Source: Sequoia sempervirens
Taxonomy: Eukaryota > Streptophyta > Pinopsida > Cupressales > Cupressaceae
NCBI GenBank assembly: GCA_007258455.2
Contig: VDFB02195933.1
Coordinates: 58,735 to 122,734, forward strand
Reading direction: 5' to 3'
Length of the DNA stretch: 64,000 nucleotides
Below are positions 26,401 to 38,400 of this stretch, one piece after another. Position numbers and translations under genes: made by a program. Below the pieces are notes generated by a model. It was not told the origin of the DNA, searched no databases, and saw only the letters and a list, made by a program, of their open reading frames with translations. Positions within the stretch are counted from its first letter, which is position 1; every line of letters begins with the position of its first letter.

Positions 26401-29400
26401 TTAGAAGTTGCAAAATTATGTCAAATGAGACAATGGATTGAAGGAACCATACTCTCATATATATCTTTTTTGTATAGGAACTTGGCTTAGTATTCTTCAA
26501 ATCAATGGATGAATCAAATAGAGTCAAATGAGAGCATACACTATTCACACTATTTGATTGGGTTGAATCGAGATGTGTTATCACGGAATCTAGCAGCGCT
26601 CATTCCACGGATAACCCCCCCATGAAACTTGTTCGTTTCCTAGGTTCGTGAAGTTCAAGCACGCAAAACGAGGTGATTTTCAAGCCACCTCGAAATGTGT
26701 TCCAAAGCCTCAAACAGTCAGTTTGAGCATCCCCTTATGTTCACCTCGCGGAGACCTTTGAAACGAGCTCCTTCGCGAAGTCTCACTGTTCATACTTAGT
26801 CAAATTGTCAAATATGCAGTTGCACTCAAAAAGTGCGCCCCTTCTCACAGCAAAAATTGGCTAAGTGTTGAAAAGTGCAGGGGCACTGAAAATCAGCACC
26901 CCTGCATAAAAGTGATTTCCAAAAAGTGTGCTAAAGCGCTAAAAAAGTGCGCCATTACACATTTTCCAGACTTAGCCATTTTTTGGCTCAGGCGCACTTT
27001 TTCTTGTCTATTACACTTTTCGCTTCTCGTGCCATCTTTTATGCCTCAATTTAATGAGCGACTTGAGTTAGGTTTTTCATGTTTCCTAATCACTTAAAAG
27101 TGCTTTTATGTTTCATTTTCATCATTTGTTATCTTCCAACTCCATTCCTTCTTGCTGGGCGAAATCATCTCAACTTGCAAAATACGTTTTTGGAGAAATC
27201 TGAAGTTCCTCCCAACAAAGTTTCACATTTTCTCTTGGTAAGTCGTTCTTCTTACCTTTCCTCTATTTCCTTCATTTTTATATACTGTTTTGAGCACGTT
27301 TTAGTGATCTATATGTGCGTTTTTGTTTACCACTGTTTTCTTCATGCGTTTTTGTAACTCACACGTTTTTCTTTCTCTCCTTTTATTCTGAAGAAGTTTC
27401 TAAAATGCTTGGGCATTTCTTCTTACCCTAATCGCATTTCTTTTTTTCCTTTATGCGTCAATCTTACACCCACGCGTTTTAGTTTGAAATTGCGGTCTCT
27501 TTTTTCGCTGTAATTTTTCTAACGTGCTTTTCCATTTGTTTGTTTTCCATCAATCTCACATCACCAACCGGATTATTTTTGTTTCAGTCTATCACCATTT
27601 ACATCAATGTATATTGGCATAAAGATGTAGGTTTTTCTCTCCAAAATACATGGTGAAAGGGTTTCTCTTCAAAACACGTTATGAAAATGATTGACACTAA
27701 GAAATTCATGCTTCAAGAGTCAAACGTTGTTTTTCAATATCATTGCACATTATTTTCCAACTACATGCTTCAAGTGCAGTGGCATCAAAAAAGTGTGCAT
27801 TTATATTCATTGGTCCTTCACAGAAAATCACGCAAACTCCCAAATGCAGAAGCGCCAAGAAAGAGCGCCCTGACATCATAAGGAATTTTCCCAACACTGA
27901 GAAGTGCAGGAGCGTTGTTTTTTAGCGCCCCTGCACCAAAGTCAACTTTCTCCAAGTGTTCCCAATTTTTTGTCTTAAACACCTCAAAACTTGCCATTTT
28001 CATCCTGAACCTTGCTCCTTCCACTTTGTGCATTGTTTTGCATGCCTGGTCATCCGCTCCACGCTTGCTCATCATCGTTGCTCGCCTCATGCATCCCCAT
28101 GTTGTTTAACGACTAACATTTGTTTTGACTCCACAGCTTGCAGTCTCTTTTCAAGATCCTCACAGTTGTTGATCAAGGATTCAATTGCTCTCAGATGACT
28201 GCCAAAAAACCTCTGTCATCTTCAAAAGCAAAAGACAAAATGAAATATAATATCAAGGTGTCTATCCACCGACCGTAGTGGTCTCTAAGGTGGAAATTAT
28301 AAAAGACACAGAAGTTGGTCATCAAGACTTGGTTGATTTTGCAGAGAAAACCGAGAAGAAGCCTCTTCCTAATTCTATGAGAGCAATTGTACACAGTAAC
28401 CTGCATTTGGTATCTATGTTCCCTACTGCTGCGCACAATACAGAATTTGTCCTTCAAGTTGCATCCCACTACATCAGAGAGAGCAGAAGTGTGATTGATT
28501 CTTCTGGGCACGAGATTTTGAGACTCGACCCTGACTTCTTTGATATTGTGTTTAAAGTTCCACAGATGGAGAAATACATTGATATCTCAATACAAAAAGC
28601 ACAAGAAGTCTATGATGCTGATCCCAATAAAGCTAGAAACCTGATAAATTGAAATATTCCGAGCCAAATTTTTCAATTTCCAGTTACAAATGAGCAATGC
28701 AACACACAACCGTTAGGGTTAGCACTTAAACCAAAACGATGCGGAATTCAACTCTAACCAAGAATGCGTCGCATGACGACGAGCATATGGTCAGAGGATC
28801 TCAAAGCAATGCTGAATAAAGAACTCTAACCAAGAATGCGCCGGATGACGACGAGCATATGGTCAGAGGATCCCTATCTTCTATTATGCTAAAAGTAAAC
28901 TCAACACCCAGAATGTGCTTTCAAACCCAGAGTGGGAATGGAACTACCATAGGGCGGAGATGTAAGATATTACAATGCAAATCAAAATAAATAGGCGGCA
29001 AGCCAGCCTCTTCCACTTATCCAGCGGGTATTACAATGAAATAACAGAGAAGAAGTAAGATTGCTGACAGTACTACTGTTCAGCTTACAATAATTAGAGA
29101 TTTGCCTGCCAAATACATAAAATAAGAAAGTCTAACCATGCTGCAATATAGTATAATGTCTCCTCAATGATCACAAAGACTTTCAACCCAAACCCAACTC
29201 AAAAGATAGACTTTACGCAAGCTGATATGACAGAACAGCAACTTAATATGCATAACCAACAACCCTAGAATTCACTAAAATGCTCACAACTCACTCAATA
29301 CTTGCCAGAATGACATGAGACTTGATGCAAATGAAAGCTAGGATGATGACAATGAAGACTAGACAAAGAAACAGCTGACAAATTGAAGTATTTTTTTTTT

Positions 29401-32400
29401 CTAAACACTTGCCAGGCAAAACAGAATGGAACAGCCTCAAGAAATGTTCTACCAACAAGATAAAATCCAAGACACCTTCTAAAAATCTGCAACTTGGCAT
29501 AGAGGGGCGCCCAAGGCTAGCAAATGCATGGGTAAACTACCCAGAACCAAAATAAATTCACCCAAAGACTTATGAGTATAAACTTCAATCTGCAATACAA
29601 AATCAGCAACTCCAGATTTTGATTAAAATGCAAGAAACTGAACTACAAATGCAAAACAACTTCTACAATGCAAAATCTCACTACAAATCTCACTCAACTA
29701 CAATCTAACTCTCCACTAGTTGCTGTCTTTCAAGCAAGAAGTCGAGCCAAGGCTAGGAGGCATTCATTCCTCAAAGCAATCCAAATACCATTCCGGCAGC
29801 ATAACTTTACTCAAGACATAAGATGATCCAAATGAGGACCCAAGACCTCCTTTTATAACTTTGTGAAGACTCTCCAGAAGCTTCTAGAAACCCTAACTTT
29901 TCAAATTTGAAATAACTCATTTCCCTCCAAAGATGGCGTCCCATTTTCCAAGCAATATTTAACTTTAATTTTAAATTAATTCCCTCCTCAAAGAAGGCGT
30001 CCAACTCAAGCATGAAATAGACCTTTGAATAATAATAAATTTCCTCCAATGAAGCGCCCACCCTTGAAGAACACCTTTTAAGAACAACTTGAAGTGATGT
30101 AACTAGGCCAAGGGGGGAATCAACATTAACATAACATTATTTAAATAAAATGAACTTATCTCTCCAAAATGCATCCCAAGGCCAAAATTGATCAAACCAA
30201 CTGAACTGACTGAAGATGAGAGCCATCCGTGCCAAAACCAACAGGACCACTGCCAGAAATAAAATTTACTAAAAATAGTAAATTCCAGAAAGTTGCTCGG
30301 ATCAAAGTGCATGCGATACCATTGCAAAGCTTTCTGAAAACCCAGAAAGAATCCAAAATCCAAAATCCCAAACTCCAGGATGTAGCCGTCGTAACTTACT
30401 AAAAATAGTAAGTACAGAAAGGTTGCCCGACGCAGTTGCAAGTCATACCTCTACGAAGCTCTCTGAAAACCCAGAAGGAATCCAAAATCCAAACAACCAA
30501 ACTCCAACAAGCAAAACCCTGAATCATCAAGAGAACCCACCAAGCAACCGGAAACCCTAATTCTGCCACTGACTAGCCGACAGCACACTGGGAATAGGCT
30601 ACCAATCACTGAAAAGTGAAGTGCTAAAAACGGGGACATTACATAAATAGCCAATGGTTGAAGAAGCCTAGGCAAACTGTTTCCAGATGGCCAAAGGGAC
30701 TCCTGCGAAGTGATTTCAAAGATGATGTCAAAGATATGATCACGGTTTTAAGTAGAGTGAAGGGCTTGCCTGAATCATTCACTTTTCATGACTAGATGTA
30801 TGAATACATCAGGATTATAAGAAGACAAAAAGTTCACATTGACTGGGGCAAATAGATCAGCGATGAAATACATGAGCAACTGATCAATGCGCCTTCTACA
30901 TTAAAATTCTATATGACATCTTATCTGGTGTATGCAGCAGCTGTAATGAAGCAATTTCCAGGTCTATCCACAAAAGGGAATCGGATGTTGGTATCTGTGT
31001 ATAAATTTTCCTATCAACTGGAGTTGAAGGAAAGCTTCCATCATTTCAGGAGGGTGACCAATGCTTTCTTCGCACCTTTGCTTTCCAATTTTGATCCGAC
31101 TCTCGAGAGGAGAAGGGTATCTGATGAGGCCTATAAGGCGGTAAGTAAAGTTGGATGCATATTTCTACAATTCCCAACATTTACTTATTTGAGAGTAGGG
31201 TGCTACACTGGTTGCCCTTACATGCTGCCACAATATCCTTTGGACAAGTGGGTTCTCATTGAGATGTGCAGACAGCTGATTTCAGTGCACAAAGAACGAA
31301 GAAATATTCACAAGCGTGGATTCAAGTTCCCACTCACAATCGGTAGATATACTATCCCGATTGTACAAAAAGCCAAATCTGTTTATGTTGAGATGCAAAT
31401 CATGACAATCAGGACCTACAGGTATAGGTTTGATTTTGATTACCTGGATGCCAGAAGGCAATTGCAAAAGGGTCATCATCACAAGTACCGTTTTGAGGGA
31501 ATCTGGGCTGATTGCAGAGATGAAGAAGCCATTCGCAAAATGGATTATTGCAGGTTCACCGTATAGCAGATCAGAGACCTTGATATTGTTGACCTACCAG
31601 AGGATTTTACAGATCCTGGTGATATCATCAATGTTGTCTATGATGAACAAGAGATTTCTAAGAAGTTGTTGCCTGCAATTCAATGGTCTAGGAAAGAAAG
31701 TACTAGCATCAGAGAGAGATTGGCACCAATCTTATCCAACACTGCAGAATGGTTAAACAAGCATGGTTTTGAAATGAAAAGTTAAGAACAGATTCGGAAG
31801 GAGAAGAATCCGAAGCAGAAGCTCGCCGACAACAAGAACTCCGCATAAAAAATAAATCAGCAGCTGTTCCCACTTCTTCACGAAGAGGTCCCAGAATCAA
31901 GTTTACTGTTGGCAAGAAAGATACCCAGGTCGTCCCAGAAGGAGAAACCACAGAATCTGAACCATCTCGCTCTAAAGGTAAAAAGGTTGTTTCAGAGGAG
32001 ATAGATTCCGATGAAGAAGGTATTTCCAGTGACCAATCCGCTGAAGATGAAGACTCAGCAGAAGCAGAATCCAATGCAGAAGAAGAATCTGACGGTCATT
32101 CTGAAGGTGAGCCAGAATCGGAGAGACAAGAGGGTGATCAACAAGAACCCAGGCATGATCAAGAAAGAAGTATGTCTCCACCTGAGAATGTAGTTGAGGA
32201 AATTCCCAGAATGTCATCACCTGTGATTTCTAGTGTTCCTCATACTCCTCCAAATTCGAGTACTCCCCCACCTCGTGTTCCTTCGTCACCTATTCCTACC
32301 ACAGGCATTCCTGCAGTAGAGGTATCCACTATTCCTGCAGCATCGACCTTGCTTGATACTCCCTCGGTGACAAGCATTCACACGGTTGATATTCTATTAA

Positions 32401-35400
32401 GTCCTCCATCATCCATTCCTAGCCTGTCTTCACCAACATATGATATCACTTCTGAAACTAAGTTCAATCAGTTTATGAATGAATCAATACCTGATCAGCT
32501 CAATGTGCAGTCTACAGGAGCAATGATGACAGACACTTCACCCATTGTCACAATACCCATGGTAACTTCAGAGGTGACAATGATGACAGAGTTGACAGTG
32601 AATCCAGAAGTTCACACCTCCTTCCTTCCCCCTTGGCTATATCTCAAGTATCGAAGCGTGTTGGCGTTTAAATTCACACCTTTGGAATGCGTATTTGAAG
32701 CGGACAGCTATGCACAGTAAAATTGCTCTTCAAATTAGGAGGGGAAGCTCCCTCTTGCTGATGGTGTTGAAAGAAAGCAAACTAAAAACTAAGTTGCCTA
32801 TCTTTTTTATCAGCTAGAGCACAAGGTTTATTAAACACAAACGCCGCAGTTGAGATTTTTTGTTTTAAGAACTTTAACTACGACTAACTTAAGCTAAAGA
32901 CGTTTCTAACTTCTCAAGTAAATACGCAAAGCAAGAGAAACTAGAAATGAACAAGGTTGATTCTCTGACAAAGTGCTTCAATAAACTCTTTTCCAACAAA
33001 CATCTACACACTTCAATGTAAGCTGAAATTAAGATCATAAAAGCATAACACAAATAACGGAAATCTGAGACGTTATATCAAGGCAAAGGAGGCTCATGAT
33101 TTTATTTCTCAAACTTCTGGAACAAAATCTACTACTAACATGCCTGGAACAAGAGCTTGCAGCTAAAGAGGCTTGCAATCTTGTTCTTACACAATACGAA
33201 TAACAATTACAATAACTCCTTGTTGGCTAAAAGAGACTCAACAATTTGCTATCATAAAACAATTGAACAACACTTGAATAACAAATAGAAGGCACAATAG
33301 GCTCAGCGTTTTGTTATCACTAGCATGGTTCTAACACAAAGTGAACTGACATTGAATAACAGCTTGCTGGCTAAAAGAGACTCAGCAATTTGCTATCACA
33401 ATAACCGTTAAAGAAACTAATGAGCAAAGGCTCTTATTTATAGGCAAGCAGAGGAGTAGGGAACCCTAAAATCTCCTTGTTTTCACAATCTAGGGCTTGC
33501 TAAGCAAGCAAACTTTATTTCTAAATCTAGAAAGAAGATCACATCTAACACCTAAGAAAGCAAGGAAAAGCAGGAAATGCCAACTATTACATTTATCTTC
33601 TTTCTCTTCTTCAAAGAATGGATAAGAATTGCTCCAAGAATAGAAAGAAAGCGGAAAGAAAGCTTCTGGATGAAAGCCACTTTAAAACTCAATCACATCC
33701 GCTAAAAAGCAGGAAACTGTGTCCCGATCAGGTGCATCTATTCCATCAATAGCAAAGTTGCGCTTTTCCGAGATTTCTTCACCTTGTGCAATTGATCTTA
33801 GAAAATCTTTGATATCTTCAACTTCTTTATCAGCAGATTTACAAAGATAGCAGATTTAAAATAATTACTGAAGCAAACTGTAGGCTGGAAAAGGATAATA
33901 AAATGCTGCAAGATCAAATTTTAAATCTGCAAGTTAACATGGAGAGGGGGCAGCAAGAATTGGTCACTCTAACGCAAGAGTTAGACCAATTAAAAACAGC
34001 AAAAAACGAGAAATCAGCAGTAGAGGGAGGAGAAAATATAATGGAGTTAAAGGGGATCCAAACAGCATTAGCAGACTTGGAGGTAAAAGAGAATCAGTTA
34101 AGGGTACACATAGAAGAGGCCAAATCTTGGTCACAAGCGGTGAGTGGATCATCAAACGAGCAAAAAGGAATCATTGAAAAACAAGTTAAAAGACAATTAA
34201 GAGAAGAAAAAGATAAACAAAGTAGGGTTACAAACATTATCATTAAAGGTTTGAGGGACTTCGGGGAGAAGGAGAGAACCGACATTCTAACAAGAGATTT
34301 TCTTAAAAATAAGTTGCAATGGACAGGGCATATTCAGCAAGCTAGTAGAATTGGAAGAAAGATAGATGGAGGAAGAGATAGGCATGTAAGAGTCACTTTG
34401 AGAAATTTAGAAGATAAGAATAAGATCTTAAAAAACAGGGGGTTACTTAAAGGCACACATATTTATCTAGATGAAGATTTGACCTTCGAGCAACAAGAAG
34501 AACAAAGGAAAGAATGGGAGAAGGTGAAAACAGCAAGAAATGAAGGCAAGTGGGCTTGGTTGAAGAACGGGAAAGCCCAAATTAGTGATCGTTTCTCAAA
34601 CAAGAAATAGGAATTATGGGCCCCACAGGACTACCTACATGTTGTAAGCTGAAATTGTAGAGGATATCCATGGAGAAAAGGACCTGGTTTGGGGCCCATA
34701 GCAAAAGGGGAGGATATTATCATTCTTACGGAAACGCATGAACATGATGGCTGCAAAATTCCAAATTTCGAAGGGTATAAGAAAGTTTTAGTTTGGAACG
34801 AAGGAAATGAAACAGGTAAAGGTCATGGAGGGGTTGCAGTGCTAATAGCTGAGAAGTGGCAGGGAATTGTTGAGTTTGTAAAAAAAGACACAAATAAGCA
34901 ATACATATGGCTGCAAATAACTGAAAATGGAATAACTTTTAGTCTAGCTGCTTGCTACTTTGCTCAAAAAATTCAAAGTTTTATAAGAAGAGGAATTTAG
35001 ACAATGAAGATTCGTATGCATCACTAAAAAAAGATATCTCTACTTTTAACATACTTGGGGATGTGGTTTTAATGGGTGACTTTAATGCAAGGACAGCCAA
35101 TAATCAGTTGAGTAGTGAAGCAAAAGGGGAGAACAATCCTTTATGGTTGGAGGAAGGTGGTGGTCTCCATTGGGAAAGAGCATCTCAAGATGATAATGGC
35201 AATGTGAATTCGTTTGGGACTGAATTACTTGGGCTTTGTAGTTTGTTTGGCATGGTTATTTGCAACAGGGTGAGAGATTGGCCGAAGTCTGGGGGAGTCA
35301 CTTGCAAGACTTACAATGGTCAAAGTGTGGTAGACTACGTGGTTTGCTCTCAAAGTTTTGGTTTTAGGCTGCTGGAGTTTGACATAGAGGACTGTCCTTT

Positions 35401-38400
35401 TGAGATGAAATCTGACCACTTACCTCTTCATGTTAAGCTTCGCATTTCTCCAATCAATCAGCACAACAAGCAAGTTCAACACATGCAAAAAAAAGCCCTT
35501 CCCAAGGGTAAAATCCTCATAAATCAGGAAAATAAAGAAATATTTAATGCTGTTCTTAAGCAGCAGTTCCATGATTTGAAGAATGAAGGAGAGATTAACG
35601 CTATTAAAAAGGCTGATGCCCATATTCACAACAATTTGCTGATCCCGATAATCCACAAAGCATTAAATGCATGCAAAAGGTCTCTTCCCAAGGTGGGGGC
35701 TGCAAACACATTTCCGGAAAATCCGTGGTATGATGATGAGTGTAAAGCAGCCAAAAGATCGCTAAAGGAGAGTGATATGGACAAAGAATACAAGAAAAAA
35801 TATGTAAAATTAGTGCAATCCAAAAAAACTGAGTATGTTAATGAAAGAAGGAAGGAGCTAATCTCACTTGGGAAGCAAAATCCTAAAGGCTTTTGGAGGA
35901 AACTGCAGCAAAAGAAAAAGAAGTTGGAAAACAATATCATGGATGCCCAATGGTTAGAGTATGCTAGGCTCCTTTACGAGCGGGTCCACGAAAAAGGCTA
36001 TCCTTCGGTTGTTAACACATCAATGGAACTATTCACCATGGATGATATTAAACAGGGAATAAAGAAGTTAGCAAGTGGGAAAGCACAGGACATAGATGGG
36101 ATACAAGCTGAATTTTTTAAGTGGGGGATTGAAACTCTTGCTCCTTACATAACAAGAATTTTCAACAATGTCAATCAGGAAGGCTTTCCTTTGGAGTGGA
36201 CTACCAGTGTGGTCATTCCTTTGTTTAAAAGTGGTGATATCAATAACCCATCTAACTACCGCACAATTATGGTTAATCCTATCTTTGGCAAGCTCTTTGG
36301 GAGCATGGTTGAGCATAGGATCAGCAACTGGGCAGAAAATGAGGGCAAAAGGGCAAAGGGGCAGGCAGGCTTTAGATCTAGGCACTCTACCATTGATCAC
36401 TGCATCACCCTTAGGCACTTGAGTGAGAAGATTTGGGACTGCCAGGGTGAGGAAGCTTATTGCTCTTTTGTTGACTTCAAGAAAGCTTTTGACACGGTGC
36501 CTAGGGACAAACTTTGGAATAGGATGGAAGAATTAGGCATTCCTAATGTGTACAGAGCTGCTGTTCATAGGTTATATGAGAAGGTTAATGCTAAAATCAG
36601 AACAAGGGAGGGTATGTCAGAGTGTTTTGGCAGCGACATTGGAGTTAAACAAGGCTGCCCTTTATCTCCCACGCTTTTTGGGTTTTACATTGATAAGTTG
36701 GAAGCTTGGTTAAGCAAGGATGGAGGGGACGGTATTCAATTGGCAAGTTATGTAGTGAAATTACTTCTATATGCTGACAATCTTATTTTGATTTCAAAAA
36801 CAGCTCATGGGTTAAGAGAACATTTGAAAGCTCTAGAACACTTCTGTCAGGAAGTGGGGATGCAAGTGAACACCACCAAAACCAAAATCATGATTTTCTC
36901 TTTAAATAGAAAAGAAAAACAGCATATCTTTCCTTTTGAAGGTAGTCCGCTTGATATAGTGAAAGAATACAAATATCTTGGGATTGATTTTCACCATAAG
37001 CTCAGTTGGGAGACTTGTAGAGCGAAAAGGATACAGGGAGGTTGGAAAGCCTCTTTCCTGCTGCAAAACAGATGTAGGAAAGCAGAACTTTGGGATTGGA
37101 AAACCAAGAAAACTCTTTTTGGTTTACTTGTCACGCCAGTTGTACTTTATGGGTGTGAAGTGTGGGGAAGCAATATGTCAAAGTGCAGCTGGAGACAAAT
37201 AGAAAGAATCCAAAAACACCTAATAACAAGCAATCTCAAAGTTAAGGCCACGGTCCCATATGAAATTCTTTTAGCTGAAGTGGGGGCTTTTCCCTTGGAG
37301 GCATCGGCGATAACTAGGTTGATAAGTTATCTAAAGAAGATTGAAAACATGGGCAACCACCGGTGGCCCAAAGCGGTTATGGAGGAGGCACTAAACCGTA
37401 GAAAGAAAACCTGGATGAAGCAGAATAACAAGTGGTTGAACAAGTGGGACATCAAATTACAGGAGTGTCCTAGCACCAATAGTGAAATAAAAAATTACGT
37501 GAAGGAAAAATTTAGGACTGCCATGTGGTCAAATCAGATTGGGCGAAAAAAAGCATACTACGTCAAAGAGTTTAACCCCACAAAAGATCATGGTGAAAAA
37601 ACGTATTTAGGGGGCTGCTATTAAAGGGAAAGCGAGGGTGTTAGTTGCATAGCTGAGGACGGGATCGCATCATCTCAGATGTGAGACCGGTAGATGGAAG
37701 TCTCCTAAGGAAACATGGGAAGAAAGAACCTGCATATTCTGCAATAAGGGGGTGGTTGACATGGAGCAACACTTCTTCATGGAATGCAGAGCTTATGAAA
37801 ACATCCGTAAACAGTATGCAAATAGTTTGTGTATGGACGATATGCAGCAGTTATTTGAGGAGGATAAGATCAACCAGACGGCCAGCCTTCTAGTCAAAAT
37901 CAATAGTAGGAGATCTGATTTAGAAAAGAGCATGAAAGAAAATTAAGTTGTGTCTTGGTCCCATAGACTGTTTAGTCTCGTGGACGTCATTAAAATCTTT
38001 CATTTCATATCAAATCTTGCTAATTTTGGCGGCTCTGCAATTGGACTGATCACCTTTTACAATTATACCATCTTGCTTCAACAAATCTTTTGCAACTTTT
38101 ATGCTTCTGACACCTCTCTTGATTTTTCAATGGAAGAATTTTGTACAACTCTTTTCCAACACTTGTCATTTTGCTCATATCACACCTTTTCACACTCTTC
38201 AGCTGAGATGATGAAGTTTTCAGTCCATGGTGGTATTGAAAACGTACTTCTCAACCTCATCAGTTTAGATAATCATGATACAACACTTGTTTGGCTCTGA
38301 ATTTGATGGGAGTGTATTCCATACTGAAAACCTTGAAGATTGCCTATAAACTTGACTATATTTTGACAAGTTTTGCACACTTTCTAATTTTAGCCTGCTG

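Larger units (their letters stand above)
33850..37946 (+). mobile_element. LINE (non-LTR retrotransposon), degenerate
   Basis: Two ORFs lie in the order coiled-coil/RRM-like ORF1, then endonuclease-RT ORF2, ending with a CCHC finger. The element starts near 33850 and ends near 37946; no clear poly(A) tail or target duplication is visible, so edges are approximate. It sits inside the 8.5-kb insertion and is therefore younger than it. Confidence 0.88.

Noticed and set aside
31709..32220. Minus-strand Ser-rich ORFs
   Set aside because: They are antisense shadows of the acidic and Pro/Ser-rich part of the unknown ORF.
37950..38300. Host exon on plus strand
   Set aside because: The plus frame is not recognisable; the minus strand reads slightly better as a decayed fragment but with many TGA stops.
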